From NCBI GenBank assembly GCA_023391275.1, contig JAEWBE010000028.1:1-25985 (forward strand): a DNA stretch of 25,985 nucleotides. Direction: 5' to 3'. Positions 7,120 through 14,198 of the stretch are shown here, piece by piece (the stretch's first letter is position 1; every line of letters starts with the position of its first letter). Both the position numbers and the translations under genes were made by a program. The notes beneath the pieces are model-generated. The model saw only the letters and a program-made list of their open reading frames with translations, had not been told where the DNA came from and ran no database searches. Source of the stretch: Bacillota bacterium. Its GTDB lineage: Bacteria > Bacillota > Clostridia > Oscillospirales > Acutalibacteraceae.

Positions 7120-8151
7120 ATGAAACCGGAATTATTGGCGGAAGCACCGCCCATCATCAAAGAGTTTTTGGGCTATGTTGGAACGATCAAAGGGAAATCA
7201 CCTAAAACAGTGGAAGAATATTTTCTTGATTTGCGCACTTTCTTTAGATATATTAAAAAAAGCCGTGGCCTTGTTTCCCCCACCGCCGAATTTGAGGAAA
7301 TTAGTATTTCTGATATTGATCTTAGTCTGATTAAAACTGTAACCCTTACCCAAGTGTATGAATATATGAATTATCTGGGCAGCGACCGCCTGAATAAAGC
7401 GTCAACACGTTCACGTAAGGTTTCAAGTTTGCGCACTTTTTTCAAATATCTAACCAATAAAACAGGGAAGCTTGCTGTGAACCCGGTTGAGGAACTTGAA
7501 ACGCCGAAATTAAAAAGATCTTTGCCAAAATACCTGACACTGGAACAAAGTCTCGAACTGTTGTCTAAAGTGGAGGGCCCTACAAAAGAACGCGACTACT
7601 GCATTCTGGTGCTGTTTTTAAACTGCGGTATGCGTCTGTCTGAACTGGTTGGGCTGAATCTGAATGATGTGCGCCACGGAACTTCCACCATGAAAATTAC
7701 AGGGAAAGGCAATAAGGAACGCATTGTTTATCTGAATGACGCCTGTATAGATGCGATTGACCGGTATGTGGCGGTTCGTCCGAAGGATGCTCTGATTGAT
7801 AAGAACGCACTGTTCATCAGCAAACAGCATAAAAGAATCAGCCCCAAAACCGTACAGTACCTTGTGAAAAAATATTTGGCGTTAATCGATTTAGGCGGAC
7901 CAGGATACTCTGTACATAAGCTCAGGCATACTGCGGCAACGCTGATGTATCAGCACGGGCACGTTGATATTCGCGTATTGAAAGATATCCTTGGGCATGA
8001 GAATCTGGGTACTACTGAAATCTATACCCATCTTTCTGATGAACAGATGGCGAATGCAGCCAAAGCAAACCCACTTTCCAACGTCAAACAGAGAGATTCA
8101 ATCAAAATTGATCCGGCTGTTGTGGCCGAAAAGAAAAAAGAGCCGAAATAA
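7120..8151 (+). CDS. XerC-like tyrosine recombinase
   Basis: A 343-residue tyrosine recombinase with a SAM-like N-terminal core-binding domain (about 8-130) and a catalytic domain (about 138-320). All catalytic residues are visible: Arg172 (GMRLSEL), Lys196 (TGKGNKER), His267 and Arg269 (HKLRHT), His293 (GHENLG) and the nucleophile Tyr302 (IYTH). It is longer than classic XerC because of about 25 extra residues in the N-terminal domain (near 47-72) and a Lys/Glu-rich tail. It may be the chromosomal XerC/CodV partner of the XerD at 8998, or an independent integrase. No mobile-element genes flank it. TGGAG precedes the ATG. Its stop codon lies in a shared terminator loop. Confidence 0.9.
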   Translation: MKPELLAEAPPIIKEFLGYVGTIKGKSPKTVEEYFLDLRTFFRYIKKSRGLVSPTAEFEEISISDIDLSLIKTVTLTQVYEYMNYLGSDRLNKASTRSRKVSSLRTFFKYLTNKTGKLAVNPVEELETPKLKRSLPKYLTLEQSLELLSKVEGPTKERDYCILVLFLNCGMRLSELVGLNLNDVRHGTSTMKITGKGNKERIVYLNDACIDAIDRYVAVRPKDALIDKNALFISKQHKRISPKTVQYLVKKYLALIDLGGPGYSVHKLRHTAATLMYQHGHVDIRVLKDILGHENLGTTEIYTHLSDEQMANAAKANPLSNVKQRDSIKIDPAVVAEKKKEPK

Positions 8152-8166
8152 ACGGCTCTTTTCTTT
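8136..8166. terminator. bidirectional terminator between convergent genes
   Basis: AAAAGAGCCG (8136-8145) and CGGCTCTTTT (8153-8162) form a 10-bp stem with the loop AAATAAA. The flanks give a T run on both strands. The recombinase stop codon TAA is within the loop, and the YesL-like gene ends just beyond. Confidence 0.85.
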
Positions 8167-8173
8167 AACTTTT

Positions 8174-8986
8174 TTAATCTTTAAAGTCAGCATTTTCGCT
8201 GGAATCTTCATTCTTGTTTTGATACGGCCGAATCATAATTTTATCAATTAAAGGATAAACTGTAAAATTGATTAAGAACATGCAGAAGGAAAACAAAAGG
8301 AAAACCGCCAGGATAATTGCCAGCATGAAAGTCAGCGGCATCAACTGAACCATAATATAAAGTGCAAGGCAAATAATTGCAAGAAGCACTGTGAGAAGCA
8401 AATTGCGCCATAAACCAATAATTGAAAAAATCATTGCATTTTTATAGATCTTGTTTAACGGAAGGTCAAACGTCACAGCCATGACCGGAATATAAAACTG
8501 AGAAAAAATAAACAAAATAGTAATCCCAATGCAAAGTGCCAACGGAAGAAAGAAAATGCTGTTTGAGTTCAACTGTGCGGAATAATAAGAAATTGCCACA
8601 TCAAAAATGATATATGCTACATAACAGATAACGCCATTAATTAAAAATATCGCCCAGTTTTTTTGAATTGCTTCCTTAAAATCAGAGAAAACAAACGCAT
8701 GCTCTTCCCTTGCGTAATTTCGTGTTACAAAGGTAAGTCCCGCAACAAACGGAGAAACCAGGATAAGCGGCAACAGCACGATAAATGATAAACTGGTAAC
8801 CAGTCCTAAAAAGTAGATCAGCGCAACAGCGGCAATCAATGGTATGCTAAAAATAAGGTTCAACTGTATCAAATTTCCGAACTTCCGAAGAAGAATCGTA
8901 AAAAATCGAAAAAATGGTTTTTTCTGAGGCTCATTTTTACTGACGCCAGGGCCTGGCCGATTATAGTTGCTATGAAATAATCCCAA
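8174..8986 (-). CDS. YesL/DUF624-family membrane protein
   Basis: A protein of about 270 residues starting (from TTG) MGLFHSNYNRPGPGVSKNEP, the N-terminus typical of the clostridial DUF624 (YesL) family. It has six hydrophobic segments and a charged C-terminal tail (KNEDSSENADFKD). The function is not established; some family members sit near carbohydrate uptake genes. The frame also allows GTG at 8995, but GGATAGGAG is eight bases before TTG 8986 and the family N-terminus fits TTG. That ribosome binding site lies within and just after the xerD stop codon, so translation is probably coupled to xerD. Confidence 0.78.
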   Translation of the reverse strand: MGLFHSNYNRPGPGVSKNEPQKKPFFRFFTILLRKFGNLIQLNLIFSIPLIAAVALIYFLGLVTSLSFIVLLPLILVSPFVAGLTFVTRNYAREEHAFVFSDFKEAIQKNWAIFLINGVICYVAYIIFDVAISYYSAQLNSNSIFFLPLALCIGITILFIFSQFYIPVMAVTFDLPLNKIYKNAMIFSIIGLWRNLLLTVLLAIICLALYIMVQLMPLTFMLAIILAVFLLFSFCMFLINFTVYPLIDKIMIRPYQNKNEDSSENADFKD

Positions 8987-8997
8987 AAAGGTCACTC

Positions 8998-9891
8998 CTA
9001 TCCTAATTTTGCACGGGGATGGCAGTTATTGTAAACTTCCTTAAAATGGTCATTGAGCAAATGAACATAAACCTGCGTGGAGGAAATGTCCGCGTGCCCA
9101 AGCATGAGTTGAATATCTTTTAGCTCCGCACCGTTTTCAAGCAAATGTAACGCGAATGAATGACGAAGCGTATGCGGTGTAATTTCTTTTACAATACCGG
9201 CCTGTTCGGCATAGCCCTTTACAATCTTCCAAAAGCCCTGTCTGGTAAGCCGGCGGCCGTTCAGATTCGTAAAAAGTGCCTGTCCGCCGTCCGGAATAAT
9301 CAAAAGGCTTCTCGCCCTTAAGATATAATCTGAAACCATCGACACCGCAGTGGGGTACACCGGGATCATCCGTTCGGCCTTCCCTCTGTTGCAGCAAAGC
9401 ATTCCGGTATGTAAGTTGATATCCTCAACATTCAAGTCCACCAATTCTGTGGCCCGGATTCCCGTTGCGTACAACAGTTCCAGCATGGCCTTGTCACGGC
9501 AGCCTTTTGGCTCTTTGATATCCGGCTGGGCAAGCAAAAGTTCAATTTCTTTGCCGCTCAAAATTTGCGGCAATTTTTTTTGTGTTTTTTCAAGTTTTAT
9601 GGCTTTCGCCGGATTGTTTTCCATTTGATTACTGACAATCAAATATTGATAAAAGCATCGGATGGACGCGATATTGCGGGTTATTGTGGAATTGGATTTT
9701 TTTGATTCCTTCAGTTTTTCCACATAAAGCTTCATAAAATTCACATCAGCTTGGGTAGGGCTGTCCAAACCCTCCCCATTAAGAAATGACAAAAAATGCT
9801 CTACATCGCGAATGTACGAATCCAGTGTATTTGCAGAAACTGATTTTGTATGAATCAAATAATCGCTAAAGTCCACACAATAGTGCTTCAT
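8998..9891 (-). CDS. xerD: site-specific tyrosine recombinase XerD
   Basis: A 297-residue recombinase of normal XerD length. Catalytic residues numbered from ATG 9891: Arg146 (GIRATEL), Lys171 (NRGKAER), His240 and Arg243 (PHTLRHS), His266 (LGHADIS) and nucleophile Tyr275 (QVYVH). XerD with XerC resolves chromosome dimers at dif. The gene directly follows spoIIM, the same order as spoIIM-ripX(xerD) in Bacillus subtilis, which supports orthology to XerD rather than to an integrase. ATG 9891 has AGAGGGG nine bases upstream. A longer frame from 9957 has no support and would overlap spoIIM. Confidence 0.93.
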   Translation of the reverse strand: MKHYCVDFSDYLIHTKSVSANTLDSYIRDVEHFLSFLNGEGLDSPTQADVNFMKLYVEKLKESKKSNSTITRNIASIRCFYQYLIVSNQMENNPAKAIKLEKTQKKLPQILSGKEIELLLAQPDIKEPKGCRDKAMLELLYATGIRATELVDLNVEDINLHTGMLCCNRGKAERMIPVYPTAVSMVSDYILRARSLLIIPDGGQALFTNLNGRRLTRQGFWKIVKGYAEQAGIVKEITPHTLRHSFALHLLENGAELKDIQLMLGHADISSTQVYVHLLNDHFKEVYNNCHPRAKLG

Positions 9892-9910
9892 TTTTTCTAT
9901 CCCCTCTAGT

Positions 9911-10585
9911 CTAAAAAGAAAACATGCCGGAAAAACACGCGGAGAGAAACAAGTCAATCAGAGCCGCAAAAAATGCAATCCCAAGAATCGCCCCAAAACG
10001 CAGCAGATAAAGCCGGATGTTGTTTCGGCTGATTGTCCCGCTTTGAGCCAAAGCACCGCAGGATGCGATTTTTCGTGAAAAGCGTGTGCCTTCCCTCGCG
10101 GCCAGTAAAATTGCCAGGCAGCAAAAAAACGCCCCCGGCAGAATCACTGTAAGATTAAATAAAACGCCATTCCACCCATATGCGGCGTAAATATATCCGG
10201 AGGTCAAACCCAATCCGAAACCGCGAAAAAAGACAATCCCCGGAATGATAAACATGCCCCACATGGAAAGGCCGCAAAGAAAACACGATAAAATAAAAAG
10301 AAACGATGAAGCGAAAGACGCTGAAAAAACGGTGACAAACGGCTGCACCGTTCTGGCTTTAAAATTGCTGAAGAAGAGAAAATCCAGTTTGCTTAACGCA
10401 GAAACTTCTGCGTTTTTCGCAAACAATACGCCGAAAATCATACCGCAGATTAAAAAAACCGACAACAGAACTAAAGCGTAATTTTCGCGCAGTGCTTGAA
10501 AAAAAAACTTTATTTTTCCATTCCAGCCCGGTTTGCGGTTCAAACTTTTGCGGTTAAAACTATGGCTTATCCTAATCATACTCAT
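9911..10585 (-). CDS. spoIIM: stage II sporulation protein M
   Basis: A 224-residue polytopic membrane protein of the SpoIIM (DUF95) family. SpoIIM scaffolds the SpoIID/SpoIIP peptidoglycan-degrading machine during engulfment. Visible features are a basic N-terminus, a first helix at about 37-55, a helix at about 83-105, the conserved stretch FFRGFGLGLTSGYIYA near 120-135, a helix near 143-162 and a last helix near 195-215. GGGAGG is five bases before ATG 10585. A sigma-E-type promoter lies in the short gap after proC. In B. subtilis spoIIM is expressed in the mother cell under sigma-E, which agrees. xerD starts 19 bases after the stop. Confidence 0.9.
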   Translation of the reverse strand: MSMIRISHSFNRKSLNRKPGWNGKIKFFFQALRENYALVLLSVFLICGMIFGVLFAKNAEVSALSKLDFLFFSNFKARTVQPFVTVFSASFASSFLFILSCFLCGLSMWGMFIIPGIVFFRGFGLGLTSGYIYAAYGWNGVLFNLTVILPGAFFCCLAILLAAREGTRFSRKIASCGALAQSGTISRNNIRLYLLRFGAILGIAFFAALIDLFLSACFSGMFSF

Positions 10586-10612
10586 ACATTCCTCCCACCA
10601 GGGTGTTTTTAA

Positions 10613-10641
10613 ATTGTATGAGTCATGTTGGCGTTATATGA
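10613..10641 (-). promoter_or_regulatory. sigma-E-type sporulation promoter of spoIIM
   Basis: On the minus strand TCATATA (10641-10635), a 14-base spacer and CATACAAT (10620-10613) match the sigma-E consensus, with the -10 fully matched. It fills the 56-bp gap between the proC stop and spoIIM. This would let spoIIM and xerD be transcribed during sporulation independently of proC. Confidence 0.68.
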
Positions 10642-11463
10642 TTATCTGCCGAGTTCTTCGGCTCTTTTTGTACAGGCCGTCATGGCATCGTCAATGATCT
10701 GTTCAAAGCCATGCTCGTAAAACACATCGAGGGCTTTCAGAGTCGTGCCGCCGGGGGACGAAACCATCTTAATCAACGCATCCGGGGTCAAATCAGGCCG
10801 CCTCAGCATCCCGGCACTGCCCTCGAAGGTTTGACATATCAGCTGAAGGGCAGTATCCGCGTCAATGCCCTGTTTGACCGCACTGTCCATCATGGCTTTT
10901 GCAAACAGATAAACATAGGCGGGGCTGCTGCTGTTTACGGAGATTACCGCGTTCATCTGGTTTTCCTTCAGAACCATTACGGTGCCGCAGGCAGCGAATA
11001 AGGATTTCACCAGATCAAAGCTGTCATCGGAAACATTATCCGTTCTGCACAGCGCCGTTGCCCCCTTTCCGATCAGCAACGGAGTGTTCGGCATTGTACG
11101 GATCACCGGGCAAGGGCATCCCAATGCACTGATAATATAGCTGGTAGAAATACCGGCCGCAATAGAAACAAATAGCTTCGTATCATTTACCACCGGTTTT
11201 AAATCGGCCAAAACCTCGGCAAAATTTTGTGGTTTAACTGCCAGAAACAGAATACTGCAGCGCCCGGCGAGCTCCGTGATTGAATCAGCCGCATGGATTC
11301 CTGCAGAAGCCTGTAACACCTTGCATTTCTCCTGATTCACATCAAAAACATAAATTTTTTGTGGAGAAAACGTTTTTGTTCCCACAATACCATTTATAAT
11401 CGCGCCAGCCATGTTCCCGGCACCCACAAACCCCAATATTTCTTCTTTCAAATCGAACACCAT
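10642..11463 (-). CDS. proC: pyrroline-5-carboxylate reductase
   Basis: Catalyses the last step of proline synthesis, the NAD(P)H-dependent reduction of 1-pyrroline-5-carboxylate. It has an N-terminal Rossmann motif GFVGAGNMAGAI (about 11-22), the VKPQNF segment, and the conserved C-terminal dimerisation/active-site block with SSPGGTT near residues 231-237. The length (273) is normal. The start is uncertain. ATG 11463 has AAGG directly against it, and TTG at 11451 gives better spacing and a more typical N-terminus. The promoter places the transcript start only a few bases before 11463, which also favours the later start. It is the first gene of a minus-strand cluster continuing into spoIIM and xerD. 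Confidence 0.95.
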   Translation of the reverse strand: MVFDLKEEILGFVGAGNMAGAIINGIVGTKTFSPQKIYVFDVNQEKCKVLQASAGIHAADSITELAGRCSILFLAVKPQNFAEVLADLKPVVNDTKLFVSIAAGISTSYIISALGCPCPVIRTMPNTPLLIGKGATALCRTDNVSDDSFDLVKSLFAACGTVMVLKENQMNAVISVNSSSPAYVYLFAKAMMDSAVKQGIDADTALQLICQTFEGSAGMLRRPDLTPDALIKMVSSPGGTTLKALDVFYEHGFEQIIDDAMTACTKRAEELGR

Positions 11464-11477
11464 CCTTGTAGATATAT

Positions 11478-11506
11478 ACTATAATACATTTCCATCCGCA
11501 TGGCAA
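11478..11506 (-). promoter_or_regulatory. sigma-A promoter of proC
   Basis: On the minus strand TTGCCA (11506-11501), a 17-base spacer and TATAGT (11483-11478), just upstream of proC. The TTATGTWA repeats at 11552-11607 lie 45-100 bases upstream of the -35. Confidence 0.6.
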
Positions 11507-11551
11507 TACAAAAATATGCACGAATTCCATTTTTATTCATAATGCAATAAT

Positions 11552-11610
11552 TTATGTTAAATGTATTATGTAACCTAACAATATTTTATGTAATCTGATT
11601 TATGTAAACA
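11552..11610 (+). repeat. four direct TTATGTWA repeats resembling XerD arms
   Basis: The copies are TTATGTTAAAT (11552), TTATGTAACCT (11566), TTATGTAATCT (11586) and TTATGTAAACA (11600), with start-to-start steps of 14, 20 and 14. The first is identical to the XerD arm of the E. coli dif site, and the last matches the B. subtilis XerD arm (TTATGTAAACT) in 10 of 11 bases. These comparisons are from memory of the published sites. An opposite-facing arm TTTATTCATAA lies at 11532-11542. No pair has the standard 6-bp central region, so this is not a canonical dif. They may instead be operators for the proC promoter. Confidence 0.45.
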
Positions 11611-11618
11611 GAATGCAT

Positions 11619-11656
11619 AAAAATGCACACGCTTACATTTACGAGCAAGCGTGTGC
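11619..11656 (-). terminator. terminator of the scfA-scfB operon
   Basis: Reading the minus strand, GCACACGCTT (11656-11647) pairs with AAGCGTGTGC (11634-11625) and is followed by ATTTTTATG. This is a 10-bp GC-containing stem with a short T run, 14 bases after the scfB stop codon. Confidence 0.85.
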
Positions 11657-11669
11657 CAACAGCAAATTT

Positions 11670-13028
11670 TTACTCTGCAAGAGCCGCCTGAATCATGATC
11701 GCGCATTCCAAACGCTTTTTTTCAAGTTCGCAGGAAATTGGGTGCGCTTTGTGAATGTCACCTTCATACTGCCAATTATTTGCGTTACATCCGCCGCTGC
11801 AATAGAATTTTGCCCAGCAGTTCCGGCACTCCGGCTTGGTATAGACATTAGCCAAAGCAAAATCGTGCTTTTTATCTAAATCAAATGTACCGTCCAGCAC
11901 ATTGCCCATCTTCCAGGAATCGTCACCCACAAACTGATGACATGGGAAAATATCGCCTTCCGGCGTAACAGCAATATACTCATTACCGCAGCCACAGCCG
12001 CGCAAGCGTTTAATTGCGCAGGGGCCTTGCTGCAAATCAATCATGAAGTGGAAGAAGTTAAACCCCTTCCCTGCTTTTTTACGGTCAATTATTATCTGCG
12101 ACAGGCGTTCGTATTCTTCGAAAACCCGGGGAAGATCCGCTTCCTTTATGGAATAATCCAGTTTCATATCGGAAACGACGGGTTCTACCGAAATCTGGTC
12201 AAAACCAAGGTCGGCCATGTGCAGCACATCATTTGTAAAGTCCAGATTATGCTTTGTAAACGTTCCGCGTGCATAGTAGTCTTTGTCGCCCCGTGTGGCA
12301 ACAAGTTTTTGAAATTTAGGTACGATTGAGTCATAGCTTCCGGTTCCGTCCGCTCTGACGCGAAGCAGGTCGTTCACACCTTTTCTGCCGTCGAGTGAGA
12401 GCACGCAGTTGGACATTTCTCGGTTAATATAATCGATTTTGTCGTCAGTCAGCAAAATACCGTTTGTTGTAATGGTGAAACGAAAATTCTTGTTGTGTTC
12501 CTTTTCAATGCTGCGGGCGTAATCGACTATCTGCTTGACTACCTCAAAGTTCATAAGCGGCTCTCCGCCAAAGAAATCCACCTCGAGGTTATGCCTGCCT
12601 TCTGATTTTTCAATCAGGAAATCAATGGCCTTTTTGCCCACTTCAAAGGGCATCAGCATCCTGCCGCGGCCGAAATCACCCTTTGCTGCAAAACAGTATT
12701 CGCACCGAAGGTTGCAGTCGTGCGCAATATTAAGGCACATTGATTTAACGGGCGCAGTTTTCATCATGCCGGCAAACTGTTCGTACTCATCGGAAGAAAA
12801 AAGCTGTCCTTTTTCATACAGCTCCTTCAATTCCTCATAAGCTTCTTCAATGGTTTGCATGGCGTATTTGTCTTTTAAGCCGGCAAGCAGTTCTGCCGGC
12901 GGATTTTCCGGCACGCTGTCGTTCAGATAATCCAGCATATCAAACGGCGCATCATCAAAGATATGTACAGCCCCGCTGTTGGTATCCATAACAATGTGAT
13001 ACCCGTTAAGGGAATATTTGTGAATCAT
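11670..13028 (-). CDS. scfB: SCIFF peptide maturase, radical SAM thioether-forming enzyme
   Basis: A 452-residue radical SAM/SPASM enzyme. Maturases of this family (ScfB/CteB type) install thioether bonds between Cys sulfur and the alpha-carbon of another residue in the SCIFF peptide. An N-terminal peptide-binding (RRE-like) region spans about 1-90. The radical SAM cluster motif CNLRCEYC with its preceding Cys is at Cys105, Cys109 and Cys112. The C-terminal SPASM/twitch region is rich in Cys, with GCGCGNEYIAVTPEG, FPCHQF and CRNCWAKFYCSGGC near 340-430, enough for two auxiliary 4Fe-4S clusters. GGAGAAAAGTAA precedes the ATG. The gene follows scfA on the same strand with a 76-base gap that contains a hairpin. 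Family identification is strong because the precursor is adjacent. Confidence 0.96.
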   Translation of the reverse strand: MIHKYSLNGYHIVMDTNSGAVHIFDDAPFDMLDYLNDSVPENPPAELLAGLKDKYAMQTIEEAYEELKELYEKGQLFSSDEYEQFAGMMKTAPVKSMCLNIAHDCNLRCEYCFAAKGDFGRGRMLMPFEVGKKAIDFLIEKSEGRHNLEVDFFGGEPLMNFEVVKQIVDYARSIEKEHNKNFRFTITTNGILLTDDKIDYINREMSNCVLSLDGRKGVNDLLRVRADGTGSYDSIVPKFQKLVATRGDKDYYARGTFTKHNLDFTNDVLHMADLGFDQISVEPVVSDMKLDYSIKEADLPRVFEEYERLSQIIIDRKKAGKGFNFFHFMIDLQQGPCAIKRLRGCGCGNEYIAVTPEGDIFPCHQFVGDDSWKMGNVLDGTFDLDKKHDFALANVYTKPECRNCWAKFYCSGGCNANNWQYEGDIHKAHPISCELEKKRLECAIMIQAALAE

Positions 13029-13054
13029 TTACTTTTCTCCAATTACACAAAATT

Positions 13055-13078
13055 TAAGGGACAGCTTTCTGTCCCTTA
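13055..13078 (-). promoter_or_regulatory. hairpin between scfA and scfB (partial terminator or RNA stabiliser)
   Basis: TAAGGGACAG (13055-13064) and CTGTCCCTTA (13069-13078) form a perfect 10-bp stem with a four-base loop. On the minus strand it is followed by AATTTTGTG, a poor T tract. It probably lowers readthrough or protects the scfA transcript, giving more precursor than enzyme. Confidence 0.65.
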
Positions 13079-13104
13079 GAAGCTAAATTCAATTTCAAGC
13101 TTTA

Positions 13105-13251
13105 TTATCTGTCAGCGTTCTCACACTTCTGATTCGCAACAGTGCAGGAAGTCTTGCAGGCTGACTGGCAGGATGCCTGGCATTCGCCGCAGCCGCCTTT
13201 CACTGCGCTTTCCTTCAGATTCGCTTTATTCAGTGTCTTAATCTGCTTCAT
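13105..13251 (-). CDS. scfA: SCIFF precursor peptide (six cysteines)
   Basis: A 48-residue ribosomally made precursor. The leader MKQIKTLNKANLKESAVKGG is followed by a core with six cysteines at 21, 24, 28, 32, 36 and 43, including CQASCQSACKTSC. This is the defining layout of SCIFF (six cysteines in forty-five), a peptide family found almost throughout Clostridia. GGAGG is seven bases before the ATG, and a sigma-A-like promoter lies upstream. It lies directly before the maturase gene. The matured product carries thioether links. No protease or exporter gene is adjacent, and its biological role is not established. Confidence 0.97.
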   Translation of the reverse strand: MKQIKTLNKANLKESAVKGGCGECQASCQSACKTSCTVANQKCENADR

Positions 13252-13293
13252 TTTAAAACCTCCGTTTCAATGTCAACTTTTGTCACTTTAAAT

Positions 13294-13322
13294 ATTATAT
13301 CACATGAATTTTAATATGGAAA
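13294..13322 (-). promoter_or_regulatory. promoter of scfA
   Basis: On the minus strand TTTCCA (13322-13317), a 17-base spacer and a perfect TATAAT (13299-13294), about 45 bases before the scfA start codon. The -35 matches in four of six bases. It lies in the gap after the TIGR04086 gene. Confidence 0.55.
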
Positions 13323-13325
13323 GTA

Positions 13326-13736
13326 CTATTTTATTTTAGATCTTTTATTTACCCCGAAAAGTCCGCCGACAGCGCCGGCAAGCATCATGACAATCATGCG
13401 GATTCCCGCTGCCACGGAGATAGGTTCATGTGAAGCGACCAGGCCCGAAACAAGGAACAAGGCAAACAGCAAAAGACCCGAAAGCAGGCCGTAAACAAGG
13501 CCGCGTTTGCGAGAAATTTTCGCCGTAATAAAACCGGCCATAAATGAGCTGAATACCGAAAGCGCAATGACCAGCGGAGAAATCAAATCCTGCGGGATAT
13601 GTCCTGCCGATACAAATGCCAGAGCGCATGCACCTAATAACGCGGCGCAAAGCGCAGCCCCCGCGACAGAGCCAATTACGATGGAGCGCAGCGCTCCAAA
13701 AATCGGATTTTCCCTGAAATGTTTTGTGCCTTTCAT
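13326..13736 (-). CDS. TIGR04086-family membrane protein
   Basis: A 136-residue protein with four membrane segments, about 20-45, 54-75, 82-102 and 108-130, rich in Gly and Ala, with short basic ends. The arrangement and the segment MAGFITAKISRKRGLVYGLLS match the clostridial membrane family TIGR04086, whose function is unknown. GAGGGGG is eight bases before the ATG. It lies between yajC and scfA on the same strand. A conserved place beside yajC hints at a membrane-protein biogenesis context, but that is only association. Confidence 0.8.
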   Translation of the reverse strand: MKGTKHFRENPIFGALRSIVIGSVAGAALCAALLGACALAFVSAGHIPQDLISPLVIALSVFSSFMAGFITAKISRKRGLVYGLLSGLLLFALFLVSGLVASHEPISVAAGIRMIVMMLAGAVGGLFGVNKRSKIK

Positions 13737-13807
13737 AAACAGCGCCCCCTCAAATATCTAATAATATAGATATTCAGAGAGAGCGTAAGATATACTTATT
13801 ATTCTGC

Positions 13808-14134
13808 TTATTCTGCGTCTTCGTGAATGGTGTCAACACTGCCGACTGCCCAGCGCTTAATTCTAAGTTTTGCGCGATCTGTTCCGGTTTCAATTACAAT
13901 GGAATCGGCATCTTCCTTAATACCGACCACACGACCGACAACACCGCCAATCGTTGTAATTTCATCCCCAATTTGCACATTGCTGCGCATTTTTTCTTCT
14001 TTTTTCTTCTTTTTCGACTGAGGACGCATCACGAAAAAGTATAAGCCGCCGAACACCGCCGCATAAAGAAGAATGATTGTCCACATACTGCCGCCTGAGG
14101 TAGAACCGGCTGCTGTTAAAGTATTAATATTCAT
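13808..14134 (-). CDS. yajC: preprotein translocase subunit YajC
   Basis: A 108-residue single-pass membrane protein. The helix at about 18-36 is followed by FVMRPQSKKKKKEEK, the typical YajC segment, and a small cytoplasmic SH3-like domain with VQIGDEITTIGGVVGRV. YajC is an accessory part of the SecDF-YajC complex. GGAGGTG precedes the ATG by ten bases. It follows tgt on the same strand, the same order (queA-tgt-yajC) as in many bacteria. secD/secF are not in the window. Confidence 0.95.
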   Translation of the reverse strand: MNINTLTAAGSTSGGSMWTIILLYAAVFGGLYFFVMRPQSKKKKKEEKMRSNVQIGDEITTIGGVVGRVVGIKEDADSIVIETGTDRAKLRIKRWAVGSVDTIHEDAE

Positions 14135-14198
14135 GAATTAACTGCACCTCCATTAATGCTATGATTATATCAATAAATACAACATTATACAAGTACTT

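Noticed and set aside
7120..9957. The two tyrosine recombinases and the nearby tRNA cluster as an integrated element.
   Set aside because: The tRNAs are 7 kb away, the genes between are chromosomal housekeeping genes, no att-like direct repeat of a tRNA end was noticed, and there are no phage or conjugation genes.
9892..9957. N-terminal extension of xerD to 9957.
   Set aside because: It would overlap spoIIM by 47 bases, lacks a ribosome binding site, and is not part of the XerD fold.
11530..11610. A canonical dif site.
   Set aside because: XerD-like arms are present, but no arm pair has the required opposed orientation with a 6-bp centre. It is reported only as half-site repeats.
13755..13776. 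AATATCTA/TAGATATT dyad between yajC and the TIGR04086 gene.
   Set aside because: The stem is only A-T rich with no T run in either direction. Too weak to call a terminator or operator.
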